A DNA stretch of 64,000 bases from Pseudaestuariivita atlantica. GTDB lineage: Bacteria > Pseudomonadota > Alphaproteobacteria > Rhodobacterales > Rhodobacteraceae. The notes below the pieces were generated by a model that was not told where the DNA came from, did not search any database, and saw only the letters and a list, made by a program, of their open reading frames with translations. Shown one piece after another: positions 8,188 through 16,563 of the stretch; position 1 is the stretch's first letter, and every line of letters starts with the position of its first letter. The position numbers and the translations under genes are program-made. The stretch spans positions 62,001 to 126,000 of the forward strand of contig NZ_AQQZ01000005.1 in the NCBI RefSeq assembly GCF_001205715.1, given 5' to 3'.

Positions 8188-9237
8188 ATGAAGCTGACAT
8201 CCAATCCATACCGGGGCGCAGGCCTCGACCATCCGTCCCTGTCGGACGTGCCCGAACCCAGCACCGACTGGGACCGCCCGCGCGCCCTGCTCACCCGCTG
8301 CCCGCGCGCCAACACGACTCCGCTTGTCGATGCTGCTGCGCTGGCCGCGCAGATGGGCGTCGCCCAGATCGACGTGAAAGACGAACGCGGGCGCATGGGG
8401 CTTGGCAGCTTCAAGGCGCTCGGCGCGGCCTATGTCATCGCCTGCGACGCGCTGGACGGCACGGCACGTGGCGCGACCTACGTGACTGCCAGCGCCGGCA
8501 ACCACGGTTTGTCGGTCGCCGCCGGTGCGCAGGCCTTCGGCGCACGGGCTGAAATCCACATCGCCCGCACCGTGCCCGAAGCCTTCGCCGACCGCCTTCG
8601 CGCGCTCGACGCGACCGTCGTCCGCTCGGGCGACGACTACGCCGCCAGCATGGAGGCCGCCGCCGCTTCGGCAGACGCCTCCGGCGCGCGGCTTCTGTCG
8701 GACAGTTCGTGGGCGGGCTATACCGAACGCCCGCACAGGTTGATGGAAGGCTACCTCGTGATGATGGCCGAAGCCTTCGACCAGATCGCAGCGCCGCCCA
8801 CGCACATCTTCCTGCAGGCAGGCGTCGGCGGGCTCGCCGGGGCGGCGGCGGCGGCAGCGCGCGCGCAATGGGGTGACGGGCCGGTGATCACAGTGGTCGA
8901 ACCGGAAAACGCCCCCGCCCTTGCCGCGTCCATCGCCGCCGGCGCGCCGGTGGTCGCCGAGGGACCGGATTCGCACATGGGACGGCTCGACTGCAAGGAA
9001 CCGTCCCTGATCGCCCTGAAAGGTCTCGCGCGTGATGCCGACGCCTTCCTCACCCTGACCGAGGACGAGGGCGCGACCGGCGCCGCCGTGGCGGCGGCCG
9101 CGGGCCTGTCGTCGACCTCTTCGGGCGCGGCGGGCCTTGGCGGTCTTGCCGCGCTTGACGAAGCCACGCGCGGGCAGATCTGCCTGACGCCAGAGGCGCG
9201 CGTTTTCGTGATCCTGTCCGAAGGGCCCGAGGCGTGA
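8188..9237 (+). CDS. Diaminopropionate ammonia-lyase-like PLP enzyme
   Basis: 349 residues of the fold-type II (tryptophan-synthase-beta-like) PLP family. The PLP lysine is in LGSFKALGA (Lys76), the phosphate-loop equivalent is in the QAGVGGLAG region, and TASAGNHGLSVA is the substrate loop typical of this family. The early RCPRANTTPL segment and SSWAGYTERPHRLMEGY match diaminopropionate ammonia-lyases (YgeX/DpaL type), which convert 2,3-diaminopropionate to pyruvate and ammonia. The protein is shorter than typical DpaL (about 400), so a related amino-acid deaminase is possible. Its stop overlaps the M24 gene by four bases, and a racemase-family gene follows, consistent with breakdown of an unusual amino acid. 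Confidence 0.75.
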   Translation: MKLTSNPYRGAGLDHPSLSDVPEPSTDWDRPRALLTRCPRANTTPLVDAAALAAQMGVAQIDVKDERGRMGLGSFKALGAAYVIACDALDGTARGATYVTASAGNHGLSVAAGAQAFGARAEIHIARTVPEAFADRLRALDATVVRSGDDYAASMEAAAASADASGARLLSDSSWAGYTERPHRLMEGYLVMMAEAFDQIAAPPTHIFLQAGVGGLAGAAAAAARAQWGDGPVITVVEPENAPALAASIAAGAPVVAEGPDSHMGRLDCKEPSLIALKGLARDADAFLTLTEDEGATGAAVAAAAGLSSTSSGAAGLGGLAALDEATRGQICLTPEARVFVILSEGPEA

Positions 9238-10379
9238 CACCCCCTCGCGGCTTCCCCGAGGCCGAATACCGCGCGCGCCTCGCCCGCGCGCAGGCGATGA
9301 TGGCACAGGCAGACTTTTCCGCCCTGTTGCTGACGACCGAACCGCATGTGCGCTACATGACCGGCTTTCTCACCCGGTTCTGGGAAAGCCCGACGCGCCC
9401 ATGGTTCGTCGTCGTTCCCGCGACGGGTGATCCCGTTGCGGTGATCCCCGCCATCGGCGCGCACCTGATGCGGCAGGGCTGGCTGACGGACATTCGCACG
9501 TGGGATTCGCCGGATTACGCCGATGACGGCGAAAGCCTGCTGGCCGATTGCCTCGCCGAACTGGCCCCCACGGGCCGCATCGGCGTGCCGATGGGGATCG
9601 AGTCGCACCTGCGCATGCCGCAGGACGCCTATGCGAGGCTGGCAAGGGCCACGGGCGACCGGCTGACCGACGACGCCTTCATCCTGCGCCGCCTGCGCCT
9701 GGTGAAATCCGACGCCGAGATTGGCAAGATCGCGCAGGCCTGCACCATCGCGTCGCGCGCCTTCGCCCGCGTGCCCGAGATCGCCCGCGACGGCGCCCGG
9801 CTCGATGACGTCTTCCGCCGCTTCCAGATGCTCTGCCTTGACGAGGGCGCGGACTGGGTCGGCTACCTTGCAGGCGCCGCCGGACCGGGCGGGTATGGCG
9901 ACGTGATCTCTCCCGCCGCGCCTGTGCCGCTCGCCATGGGCGACGTGCTGATGCTCGACACCGGCGTCGTGTGGGACGGCTATTACTGCGATTTCGACCG
10001 CAATTATTCCATCGGCCCCGCGAACGGCACGGTGCGGGACGCGCATGCCCGGCTGATCGACGCCACCCATGCCGCCCACGACATCGCCCGCCCCGGCGCC
10101 ACCGCCGCCGACCTGTTCCACGCGATGGACAGGGCGCTCGGCGGCGGCTCGACCGGGCGGCTGGGGCATGGGCTGGGCATGCAACTGACCGAATGGCCGT
10201 CGCTGATCCCTGCGGACCACACCGTGCTCGAACCCGGCATGGTGCTGACGCTGGAACCGGTGGTCGAGGCGTCGGCGGGCCGCATCCTCGTGCACGAGGA
10301 AAACATCGTGATCCGCGACGGCCCCGCCGAATGGCTCACCGGCCCCGCACCCGCCCCGATACCGGAGCTTGGATCGTGA
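9234..10379 (+). CDS. M24 metallopeptidase-family protein (Xaa-Pro aminopeptidase/creatinase-like)
   Basis: 381 residues with a GTG start overlapping the previous stop. The N-terminal creatinase-type domain is followed by the pita-bread catalytic domain; all five metal-ligand positions can be seen: Asp242 (MLDTGV), Asp253 (YYCDFDR), His312 (GHGLGM), Glu341 (LTLEPV) and Glu355 (VHEEN). The enzyme is therefore likely active, as an Xaa-Pro dipeptidase or as a C-N hydrolase of the creatinase/DoeA (ectoine hydrolase) kind. The neighbouring diaminopropionate-lyase-like and racemase-family genes favour a role on an unusual amino-acid derivative rather than general peptide turnover. Confidence 0.85.
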   Translation: MTPPRGFPEAEYRARLARAQAMMAQADFSALLLTTEPHVRYMTGFLTRFWESPTRPWFVVVPATGDPVAVIPAIGAHLMRQGWLTDIRTWDSPDYADDGESLLADCLAELAPTGRIGVPMGIESHLRMPQDAYARLARATGDRLTDDAFILRRLRLVKSDAEIGKIAQACTIASRAFARVPEIARDGARLDDVFRRFQMLCLDEGADWVGYLAGAAGPGGYGDVISPAAPVPLAMGDVLMLDTGVVWDGYYCDFDRNYSIGPANGTVRDAHARLIDATHAAHDIARPGATAADLFHAMDRALGGGSTGRLGHGLGMQLTEWPSLIPADHTVLEPGMVLTLEPVVEASAGRILVHEENIVIRDGPAEWLTGPAPAPIPELGS

Positions 10380-11122
10380 CGGGCGCGTTTCCCTATGCGC
10401 TGACCGACGACCGGCGGCGCACCCTCGGGCTGATCGTCCTGCAATCGGATGAAACGGTCGAGGAGGACCTGCACCGCCTCTGCACCCCCGCCGCGCGCCT
10501 GCTGGTCAGCCGCGTGCCTTCGGGCACCGAGGTCACCACCGACACTCTCGCCGAGATGGAGCGTCACCTCACCACCGCGGCGGGCCTGTTCCCGCGCGGC
10601 CTCGCATTCGACGCGGTGGGATATGCCTGTACCTCCGGCAGCGCGGTGATCGGGGCCGAAACCGTGGCGCGCAACATCCGGCACGGCGTACCCGCGGACG
10701 CGGTCACCACGCCGGTCACGGCGCTTGTCGCCGCCTGCCGCCACGCGGGCGCGGGCCGGATCGCGCTTCTGTCGCCCTACGTAGCCGACGTGTCGGACCG
10801 CCTGCGCGCGGTCCTGCGCGGGGCGGGGATCGACACGCCCGCCTTCGGCAGTTTCGACGAGGCGAACGAGGCACGCGTTGCTCGCATCGACGCACCCTCG
10901 ATCGACGCCGCCGCCCGCGCGGTCGCCGCACAGGCGCCAGTGGACGCGGTGTTCCTGTCCTGCACCAACCTGCGCGCGCTTGACGTGCTGGCGCCGCTGG
11001 CCTCTGCCCTCGACTGCCCGGTCTGGTCCAGCAACCTCGTCCTCGGATGGGACCTCATGCGGCAGGCCGGTGTCATTCCGGAAACGACCTCTCCGCTCGA
11101 CCTTCTGACCGGCGCGGGGTGA
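10376..11122 (+). CDS. Asp/Glu racemase / maleate isomerase-family protein
   Basis: 248 residues from the GTG at 10376, which overlaps the M24 stop (GTGA) and has GGAG eight bases upstream. Two catalytic cysteines of the Asp/Glu racemase superfamily can be seen, in GYACTSGS (Cys85) and LSCTNLRAL (Cys196). The overall layout (TLGLIVLQSDETVEEDL near the start, WSSNLVLGWDLMR near the end) fits the maleate cis-trans isomerase/arylmalonate decarboxylase branch better than true amino-acid racemases. It ends two bases before the convergent sensor kinase gene, so no terminator separates them. It probably isomerises or racemises an intermediate made by the two upstream genes. Confidence 0.8.
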   Translation: MTGAFPYALTDDRRRTLGLIVLQSDETVEEDLHRLCTPAARLLVSRVPSGTEVTTDTLAEMERHLTTAAGLFPRGLAFDAVGYACTSGSAVIGAETVARNIRHGVPADAVTTPVTALVAACRHAGAGRIALLSPYVADVSDRLRAVLRGAGIDTPAFGSFDEANEARVARIDAPSIDAAARAVAAQAPVDAVFLSCTNLRALDVLAPLASALDCPVWSSNLVLGWDLMRQAGVIPETTSPLDLLTGAG

Positions 11123-11124
11123 GG

Positions 11125-12486
11125 TCACAGGCTGCGCGGCAGCCCGATCCGCACGCGAAAGCCGCCGCCCTCCGGCACGTCGACCTTCATCCATCCAAGA
11201 TGCCCCTGTGCCACCGCCTCGACGATGGAAAGGCCCACCCCGCTGGCCGAGGTCGGGGCGATCTGCGCGAACCGCTCCAGCGTGCGCGGCAGGTCCCGTT
11301 CGCGGACGCCCTCCCCGTCATCGGCAACCGTCAGGACCGCCTCGTCGCCCGTGACTTCCAGTGACACGTCGATCCGTGACAGGCGCGCGCCGCCGTGGCG
11401 CACCGCGTTGTCGACCAGGTTCGCAAGGCTTTCGCGCAGCATGGTCGCGTCCGCGCGCAGGGTCACGGGACGGTCCGACCGGACCGCGATCGTGACGCCT
11501 TCGGGCACCTGCATCCGCCCCACCCAGTCGCGCAACGCGCCCGCCAGTTCCAGATCCTCGCGCGCCGCCGACGGGCTGACCGCGCTGGCCCGTTCGAGGA
11601 CCAGAAGCTTCTGGCTCAGCTCGGCTGCCTCCCGCGCGGCGACGGTCAGGTCACGGGCGCGGACGCGTGCGGCCTCGGCATCCGGCGCGCGCTCCACCGC
11701 CTCGGCCAGCGACAGGATGCCCGCCACCGGGTTGCGCAACTGGTGCGCCGCGTTCGAAATGAATTCCGACTGCGCCTCCAGCGTGCGCGACACCTGCGCG
11801 AACAGGCTGTTCAGCGTCGCCACGATGCCGCGCACCTCGCCCGGCACCGGGCGTCGGATGGGGGACAGCTCATCGCTCGACCGCTGCGCGATGGCGTCTT
11901 CAAGATCGGTCAGGGGACGCAGGCCGTACCGGACGCCGAACCACACGATCAGGGCAAGCGAGACGATCAGCCCCGCGATCACCGCGACGGAGCGCAGGAC
12001 GAGGTCGCGCACGAAAGCGCTGCGCACCGCCGCGTCCTGCCAGACCGTGGTCGTGAAGATGCCCGTGAACCCCTCGATGCTGGTCCGGGTCTGCAACCGC
12101 ACGCCCGAAACCCTGCGCCCCTGATACGTCGCCTCGAATCGGGTCGGCTGGTTGACCTCGGACTCGGGCGTCCGGGGGATACCCACCGGCGGCGTGGCAT
12201 ATCCCGCGACGATCACGCCATCCGGCGCGTAGACGTGGTAGAAGACCGGCCCGCCCGACGTATCGGCCAGAAGGTCGCGCGTCGCCGGTGACAGCGCGTC
12301 ACCGCCCGAGCTTGCCACGTCGTTGACCACCGCCAGCGCGGCGCCGAGGAGGGACCGGTCGAACACCTCCGCCGCGGTGCGCCGCGCATTGGTCAGTTGC
12401 CAGAGCCCCGCCACGGTGGCGAGCGACAGAAGCGGCAGCAGGATGATCGCCGTCAGCCGCGCGCGAAGGGACCACGCGCCGCTCAC
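11125..12486 (-). CDS. Sensor histidine kinase, TctE-like
   Basis: 453 residues. A transmembrane segment at about 11-30 and another at about 164-184 bracket a roughly 130-residue periplasmic sensor region. A HAMP-like linker follows, then the H-box SNAAHQLRNPVAG with phospho-acceptor His248, the N-box ESLANLVDNAVRHG, and the ATP-lid glycine boxes ADDGEGV and GVGLSIVEA. The short N-terminal cytoplasmic tail and periplasmic domain match TctE/QseC-type kinases. It overlaps the response regulator by four bases. It lies divergent to a TctC-type binding protein, so it probably senses the transported tricarboxylate, perhaps through that binding protein. Confidence 0.9.
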   Translation of the reverse strand: MSGAWSLRARLTAIILLPLLSLATVAGLWQLTNARRTAAEVFDRSLLGAALAVVNDVASSGGDALSPATRDLLADTSGGPVFYHVYAPDGVIVAGYATPPVGIPRTPESEVNQPTRFEATYQGRRVSGVRLQTRTSIEGFTGIFTTTVWQDAAVRSAFVRDLVLRSVAVIAGLIVSLALIVWFGVRYGLRPLTDLEDAIAQRSSDELSPIRRPVPGEVRGIVATLNSLFAQVSRTLEAQSEFISNAAHQLRNPVAGILSLAEAVERAPDAEAARVRARDLTVAAREAAELSQKLLVLERASAVSPSAAREDLELAGALRDWVGRMQVPEGVTIAVRSDRPVTLRADATMLRESLANLVDNAVRHGGARLSRIDVSLEVTGDEAVLTVADDGEGVRERDLPRTLERFAQIAPTSASGVGLSIVEAVAQGHLGWMKVDVPEGGGFRVRIGLPRSL

Positions 12487-13154
12487 GCCGCGCCCAGGTC
12501 CAGCGCATATCCGATCCCGCGCCGCACCCGGATCGCCACGCCGAAGGGCGCCAGCCGTTTGCGCAGGCGCGAGATATAGACCTCGACCACCCGTTCGTCC
12601 GACGCGCTGCCGGTGCCGTACATGTGATCCAGCAACTGGTCCTTGGACAACGGCGCGCCCCGCGCCTCGGCCAGCGCGGCGAGCAGCGTCAGTTCGCGCC
12701 GGGGCACCTCCATCGACCCGTCCGGCCCGTGCAGGTGCAGGGGATCGAGGTCGAGCCGCAGCGCGCCCAGCGCGATGTGCTGGCGTGGCGCGACCTCGCG
12801 CCGCCGGGCCAGCGCGCGCACGCGGGCCGCCAGTTCGTCCATCGCGAAGGGTTTGACGAGGTAATCGTCGGCCCCGAGGTCAAGCCCCGCCACGCGGTCC
12901 TCGGTCGCGGCACGGGCCGTCAGCAGGATGACCGGGCGCGGATCGTCCCGGCCCCGCATCCGCCGCAGAATGTCCAACCCGCTCTGTCCCGGCAGATTGA
13001 TGTCGAGGATGACAAGATCGCTCGCCTCCTGCCGCAGGAACTGGTCGGCGGCATCGCCGTCGGCCAGCGCATCGACGGAATGGCCATCGTCTTCCAACCG
13101 ATAGGCGATGCCCTTGCGCAGGCTGGTATTGTCTTCGACGACGGTGATCCGCAT
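12483..13154 (-). CDS. OmpR-family response regulator, TctD-like
   Basis: 223 residues from the ATG at 13154, the standard MRITVVEDN start of this family; the frame is open further upstream but without family homology. The receiver domain has the acidic pair in VVED, the phosphoryl aspartate Asp51 in LVILDINLPG, the switch threonine in LLTARA and the lysine in YLVKPF. A C-terminal winged helix (PRRELTLLAAL... SRLRKRL) follows. No strong ribosome site is visible. Together with the downstream kinase it forms a two-component system; the divergent tripartite transporter operon starting at 13276 is the obvious regulated target. Confidence 0.9.
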   Translation of the reverse strand: MRITVVEDNTSLRKGIAYRLEDDGHSVDALADGDAADQFLRQEASDLVILDINLPGQSGLDILRRMRGRDDPRPVILLTARAATEDRVAGLDLGADDYLVKPFAMDELAARVRALARRREVAPRQHIALGALRLDLDPLHLHGPDGSMEVPRRELTLLAALAEARGAPLSKDQLLDHMYGTGSASDERVVEVYISRLRKRLAPFGVAIRVRRGIGYALDLGAA

Positions 13155-13275
13155 GCCGACTTTTTCGCGCGCATGACAGTTTCGTGCAAGCTTCGCGCGC
13201 CATTGTCCTGCGCGAACCCGGTTAGCCCGGGTCGATCTGGTGACCGCGGAGGGCGGCGCCACATGGGAGGACAAC
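13155..13275. promoter_or_regulatory. Divergent control region between regulator and tricarboxylate operon
   Basis: These 121 bases separate the leftward response regulator from the rightward binding-protein gene and must hold both promoters. A small hairpin (ACCCGG / CCGGGT, 13216-13232) lies in the probable leader of the transporter gene. GGGAGG at 13265-13270 is the ribosome site of that gene. No confident -35/-10 pair could be assigned. Confidence 0.55.
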
Positions 13276-14388
13276 ATGAACGCAATCAAAACCACCCGTC
13301 GGGTGGCGATGGGCCTTGTGGCCGCCGCCGCCGCGACCTTCGCCACCGGCGCCACCGCGGGCGGTCACGGCATCGACCTGACCGGCAAGACCGTCGAATG
13401 GGTGATCCCGTTCTCTGAAACCGGCGGATCCGCCAAGTGGGCCAACTTTTACGCCCCGCTGCTGAGCGAGGCGCTGCCGGGCCAGCCCACCGTCGTCGTG
13501 AAATTCATGCCGGGCGCGGGGTCGACCAAGGGCGCGAACTGGTTCCAGGAGCAGACCTACGAAGACACGCAGGGCACGCTGATCTTCGGCTCGTCCGGGT
13601 CGACGCAATTCCCTTATCTGCTGGGCGATCCGCGGGTGCGTTACGAATACAACGACTGGAACGTGGTCCTTGCCTCGGGCACCGGTGGCGTCGCCTACTT
13701 GCCGCCGGACCTCGCCGCGAAGATGGACGGGCTTGATGCCTCGGGCCTCAGGGACACCGATTTCATCTACGGCTCGCAAGGTGCCACGCGCCTCGACCTC
13801 GTGCCGCTCCTGGCATGGGAAATGCTGGGCCTGAACGTCGAGCCGGTGTTCGGCATCAAGGGTCGCGGCGACGGCCGCCTGATGTTCGAACGGGGCGAGG
13901 CGAACATCGACTACCAGACCTCGTCTTCGTACCTCAAAGGCGTGACGCCGCTGGTCGAGGACGGCTCGGCCGTGCCGATGATGTCCTGGGGCGCGCTGGA
14001 TGCCGACGGCAACATCGTCCGCGACCCGACCTTCCCCGACATGCCGACCTTCAAGGAAGTCTGCGAGGCGACCGATGGCTGTGAAACCAGCGGCGACCAG
14101 TGGGAAGCATGGAAAGCCTTCTTCGTGGCGGGTTTCCCGGCGCAGAAGATGGTGTTCCTGCCCGCGGGCGCGTCCAACGACGCGATCGTGAGCTACACCA
14201 AGGCCTTCGAAGAGGTGAAGGCGCGCGCCGATTTCGCGGAAATCTCGGCCAAGCGCCTCGGCAAGTACCCGCAGATGACGGGTGACGAGGCCGCGGCCGC
14301 GCTGGCATCTGCCACGCAGGTGCCGGACAGCGCCAAGGCGTTCGTCGTCAACTGGCTGCAGGAACGCTACGGCGTTTCGCTGAACTGA
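13276..14388 (+). CDS. tctC: Tripartite tricarboxylate transporter substrate-binding protein (TctC/Bug type)
   Basis: 370 residues from the ATG at 13276, five bases after GGGAGG. The N-terminus has a basic start (MNAIKTTRR), a hydrophobic run and ATAGG, so a cleaved signal peptide of about 33 residues and periplasmic location are expected. The mature protein begins with GKTVEWVIPFSETGGSAKWAN, the first beta-strand and ligand loop of Bug/TctC proteins, followed by PGAGSTKGANWF. It is somewhat longer than typical members (about 320). The ligand is a carboxylate; the TcuAB genes downstream favour a tricarboxylate. Strong hairpins after the stop suggest that this gene is expressed at a higher level than the membrane component. 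Confidence 0.9.
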   Translation: MNAIKTTRRVAMGLVAAAAATFATGATAGGHGIDLTGKTVEWVIPFSETGGSAKWANFYAPLLSEALPGQPTVVVKFMPGAGSTKGANWFQEQTYEDTQGTLIFGSSGSTQFPYLLGDPRVRYEYNDWNVVLASGTGGVAYLPPDLAAKMDGLDASGLRDTDFIYGSQGATRLDLVPLLAWEMLGLNVEPVFGIKGRGDGRLMFERGEANIDYQTSSSYLKGVTPLVEDGSAVPMMSWGALDADGNIVRDPTFPDMPTFKEVCEATDGCETSGDQWEAWKAFFVAGFPAQKMVFLPAGASNDAIVSYTKAFEEVKARADFAEISAKRLGKYPQMTGDEAAAALASATQVPDSAKAFVVNWLQERYGVSLN

Positions 14389-14394
14389 GGCAGG

Positions 14395-14419
14395 GGTCGG
14401 GTGCAAGCACCCGACCTAC
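14395..14419. repeat. Half copy of the GTCGGGTG palindromic element
   Basis: GGTCGGGTGC (14395-14404) and GCACCCGACC (14407-14416) form a hairpin with a two-base loop, followed by TACA. The unit has the same form as each half of the larger elements at 2887-2961 and 49194-49258 (GTCGGxTG...CAxCCGACCTACA). The second half is not present here. Confidence 0.75.
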
Positions 14420-14420
14420 A

Positions 14421-14502
14421 CCCGCGCGGGTCCGGCAGCTTGCCGGAGGGAGGCCCGCGCGGGTATCGACAGGCAGCGGACGGGCCGGCATGGCCCGTCC
14501 GC
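14421..14502 (+). terminator. Tandem GC-rich hairpins between tctC and tctAB
   Basis: Two further stem-loops follow the half repeat. The first pairs CCCGCGCGGG (14421-14430) with 14454-14463 around an inner TCCGGCA/TGCCGGA stem (14431-14447). The second is a perfect 11-bp stem, 14476-14486 with 14492-14502, and a five-base loop. There is no U-run, so these probably attenuate transcription or protect the upstream mRNA rather than end it fully, giving more binding protein than permease. Confidence 0.7.
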
Positions 14503-14535
14503 ACACCCCGAACCCGGACCCGGACTGATTGACCC

Positions 14536-16563
14536 ATGGACCTTCTGGCAGTCGCCGGGCCCGCGCTGGGCGATGCGGCAACCCTGATCCTGCAACCCAT
14601 CGTGCTCGCCTACCTCGTGGGCGGCGTCGTGATGGGCCTGTGCATCGGCGTCTTTCCCGGCCTCGGCGGGATCGCCGGCCTCTCGCTGCTCTTGCCCTTC
14701 ATGTTCGGGATGGACCCGATCCTCGGGCTCGCGCTGATGATCGGCATGGTCGCAGTCGTGCCAACGTCGGACACCTTCGCATCGGTCCTCATGGGCATCC
14801 CCGGCTCCTCCGCCAGCCAGGCCACGGTGCTGGACGGCTTCCCGCTCGCCAAGAAGGGCGAGGCGGCCCGCGCGCTCAGCGCCGCCTTTGCCTCGTCGCT
14901 CTTCGGCGGCCTCGTCGGCGCGGCCTTCCTGACGCTCTTCATCCTCGTCGCGCGGCCCATCGTGCTGGAGTTCCGAACACCCGAATTGCTGATGATCACG
15001 CTCTTCGGGCTGTCGATGGTCGGCATCCTCGCCGGGCGCGTCGCCATCAAGGGCCTCGTCGCGGCGGGGCTTGGCATGATGATCGGCACGATCGGCGAAG
15101 GCGACAGCGCGGGCGAGCTTCGGATGGCGACCTACGACATCCCCTACCTGATCGACGGGCTGAAGCTGGTGATCGTGGGCCTCGGCATCTTTGCCATCCC
15201 CGAAATCGTCGCGCTGTTACGGCAGGACCGCGCCATTTCCGACCGCGCGCCGCTTGGCGGCGGGTGGAGCACCGGCGTCCGCGACTGGTTCCGCAACAGG
15301 TGGCTGTCGGTCAGATGCTCGATCATCGGCGTGATCGTCGGAGTGATCCCCGGCCTCGGCGGATCGGTTGTCGACTGGATCGCCTATGGCCACACGGTGC
15401 AGACCACGCCCGACAAGGCAAAGTTCGGGTCGGGTGAAATCCGTGGCGTGATCGGCCCGGAAAGTTCGAACAACGCCAAGGAAGGCGGCGGGCTGGTCCC
15501 CACCCTTCTGTTCGGCATCCCCGGATCGGGGTCCATGGCGATCTTCATCGGCGCCATCGCCCTCCTGGGATCGGGCCAGATCGAGGTCGGGCCCTCGATG
15601 ATCAAGAACAACCTCGACGTCACCTATGCCATCGTCTGGCTGCTGGCGCTCGCCAACGTGGTGGGCACCGTCATCTGCATCGCGGCCTCGGGCGGCATCG
15701 CGCGGCTGACGACCATCCCCTTCGCCCTTCTGGCGCCCTTCCTGTTCATGATCATCGCCTTCGCGGCGTTCCAGTCGGGACAGGACATCATGGACCTCGT
15801 GGCGCTGTTCGCCATCGGCCTCCTCGGTATCCTGATGCGCCGTTTCGACTGGTCGCGCCCGGCCTTCCTGATCGGCTTCGTCCTGTCGAACCCGGCGGAA
15901 ACCTACGCCAACCAGGCGGTCCAGATCGCCCGCTCCCGCTTCCGCAAGGGGTTCGAGGAAGGGATCGACTACGTCTTTTCGCCCATCGTGATCGTGCTGG
16001 TCGTCATCACCGTGATCTCGGTGATCGTGGGGCTGCGGCAGGCCAAGACCATCATGGCCGAAGGCGCGGTGCAGTCGGGCGCGAAACGCGCGCCGATGAT
16101 TTTCCTGCTGGCGATCCTGGCCTACCTGCTGGTGGCCTTCACCAATGCCTCCCTGATCCCCGACTATGCCGCGGCAGACCGCGTCTTCCCGCGTTTCGTG
16201 TCAGGCGTCGCCATCGTGGGGGCGCTGATCCTTGTCGTGCAGATGATGCTCCGGCCGGAATCCCACCCGCTCTTTGCCGACCGCGAGGCCGGGAATTCCG
16301 AGAACAACAAGCACGGGCTCTGGTCGACGCTGGCCTGGTTCGCGGGGCTCCTGGTCCTGACGGCGCTTGCCGGGTTCATCATCGCGCTGACGCTGTTCCT
16401 GTTCCTCTTCATCTGGCGGCGCGCGGGCCGGTCGCCGGTTTTCGCCGCGCTCTACACCACGGCTGGCCTTGCCTTCATGTGCGCGATGGCGTGGCTTCTG
16501 AACCGGGACTTCCCGGCAGGACTGTTGCAAGAGGCGGTGAAACTGCCCTGGCCGCTGGGATGA
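14536..16563 (+). CDS. Fused TctA-TctB tripartite tricarboxylate transporter membrane protein
   Basis: 675 residues, longer than TctA alone (about 500). Residues 1 to about 500 are TctA: many membrane segments, the two signature loops with PGLGGIAGLSLLLPF and the repeated SVLMGIPGSSASQAT / LLFGIPGSGSMA motifs. From about 515 onward comes a TctB-like four-helix portion (AFTNASLIPDYAAADRVFPR, then three hydrophobic segments), normally encoded by a separate small gene. No separate tctB was found nearby, so the fusion appears to supply both subunits in one inner-membrane protein. With the periplasmic binding protein it would take up a tricarboxylate using an ion gradient. The ribosome site before the ATG is weak. 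Confidence 0.88.
   Translation: MDLLAVAGPALGDAATLILQPIVLAYLVGGVVMGLCIGVFPGLGGIAGLSLLLPFMFGMDPILGLALMIGMVAVVPTSDTFASVLMGIPGSSASQATVLDGFPLAKKGEAARALSAAFASSLFGGLVGAAFLTLFILVARPIVLEFRTPELLMITLFGLSMVGILAGRVAIKGLVAAGLGMMIGTIGEGDSAGELRMATYDIPYLIDGLKLVIVGLGIFAIPEIVALLRQDRAISDRAPLGGGWSTGVRDWFRNRWLSVRCSIIGVIVGVIPGLGGSVVDWIAYGHTVQTTPDKAKFGSGEIRGVIGPESSNNAKEGGGLVPTLLFGIPGSGSMAIFIGAIALLGSGQIEVGPSMIKNNLDVTYAIVWLLALANVVGTVICIAASGGIARLTTIPFALLAPFLFMIIAFAAFQSGQDIMDLVALFAIGLLGILMRRFDWSRPAFLIGFVLSNPAETYANQAVQIARSRFRKGFEEGIDYVFSPIVIVLVVITVISVIVGLRQAKTIMAEGAVQSGAKRAPMIFLLAILAYLLVAFTNASLIPDYAAADRVFPRFVSGVAIVGALILVVQMMLRPESHPLFADREAGNSENNKHGLWSTLAWFAGLLVLTALAGFIIALTLFLFLFIWRRAGRSPVFAALYTTAGLAFMCAMAWLLNRDFPAGLLQEAVKLPWPLG

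Noticed and set aside
7330-9306. 658-residue minus-strand frame opposite the ammonia-lyase-like gene
   Set aside because: Antisense to well supported genes; arginine/glycine/alanine-rich composition typical of shadow frames in GC-rich DNA.
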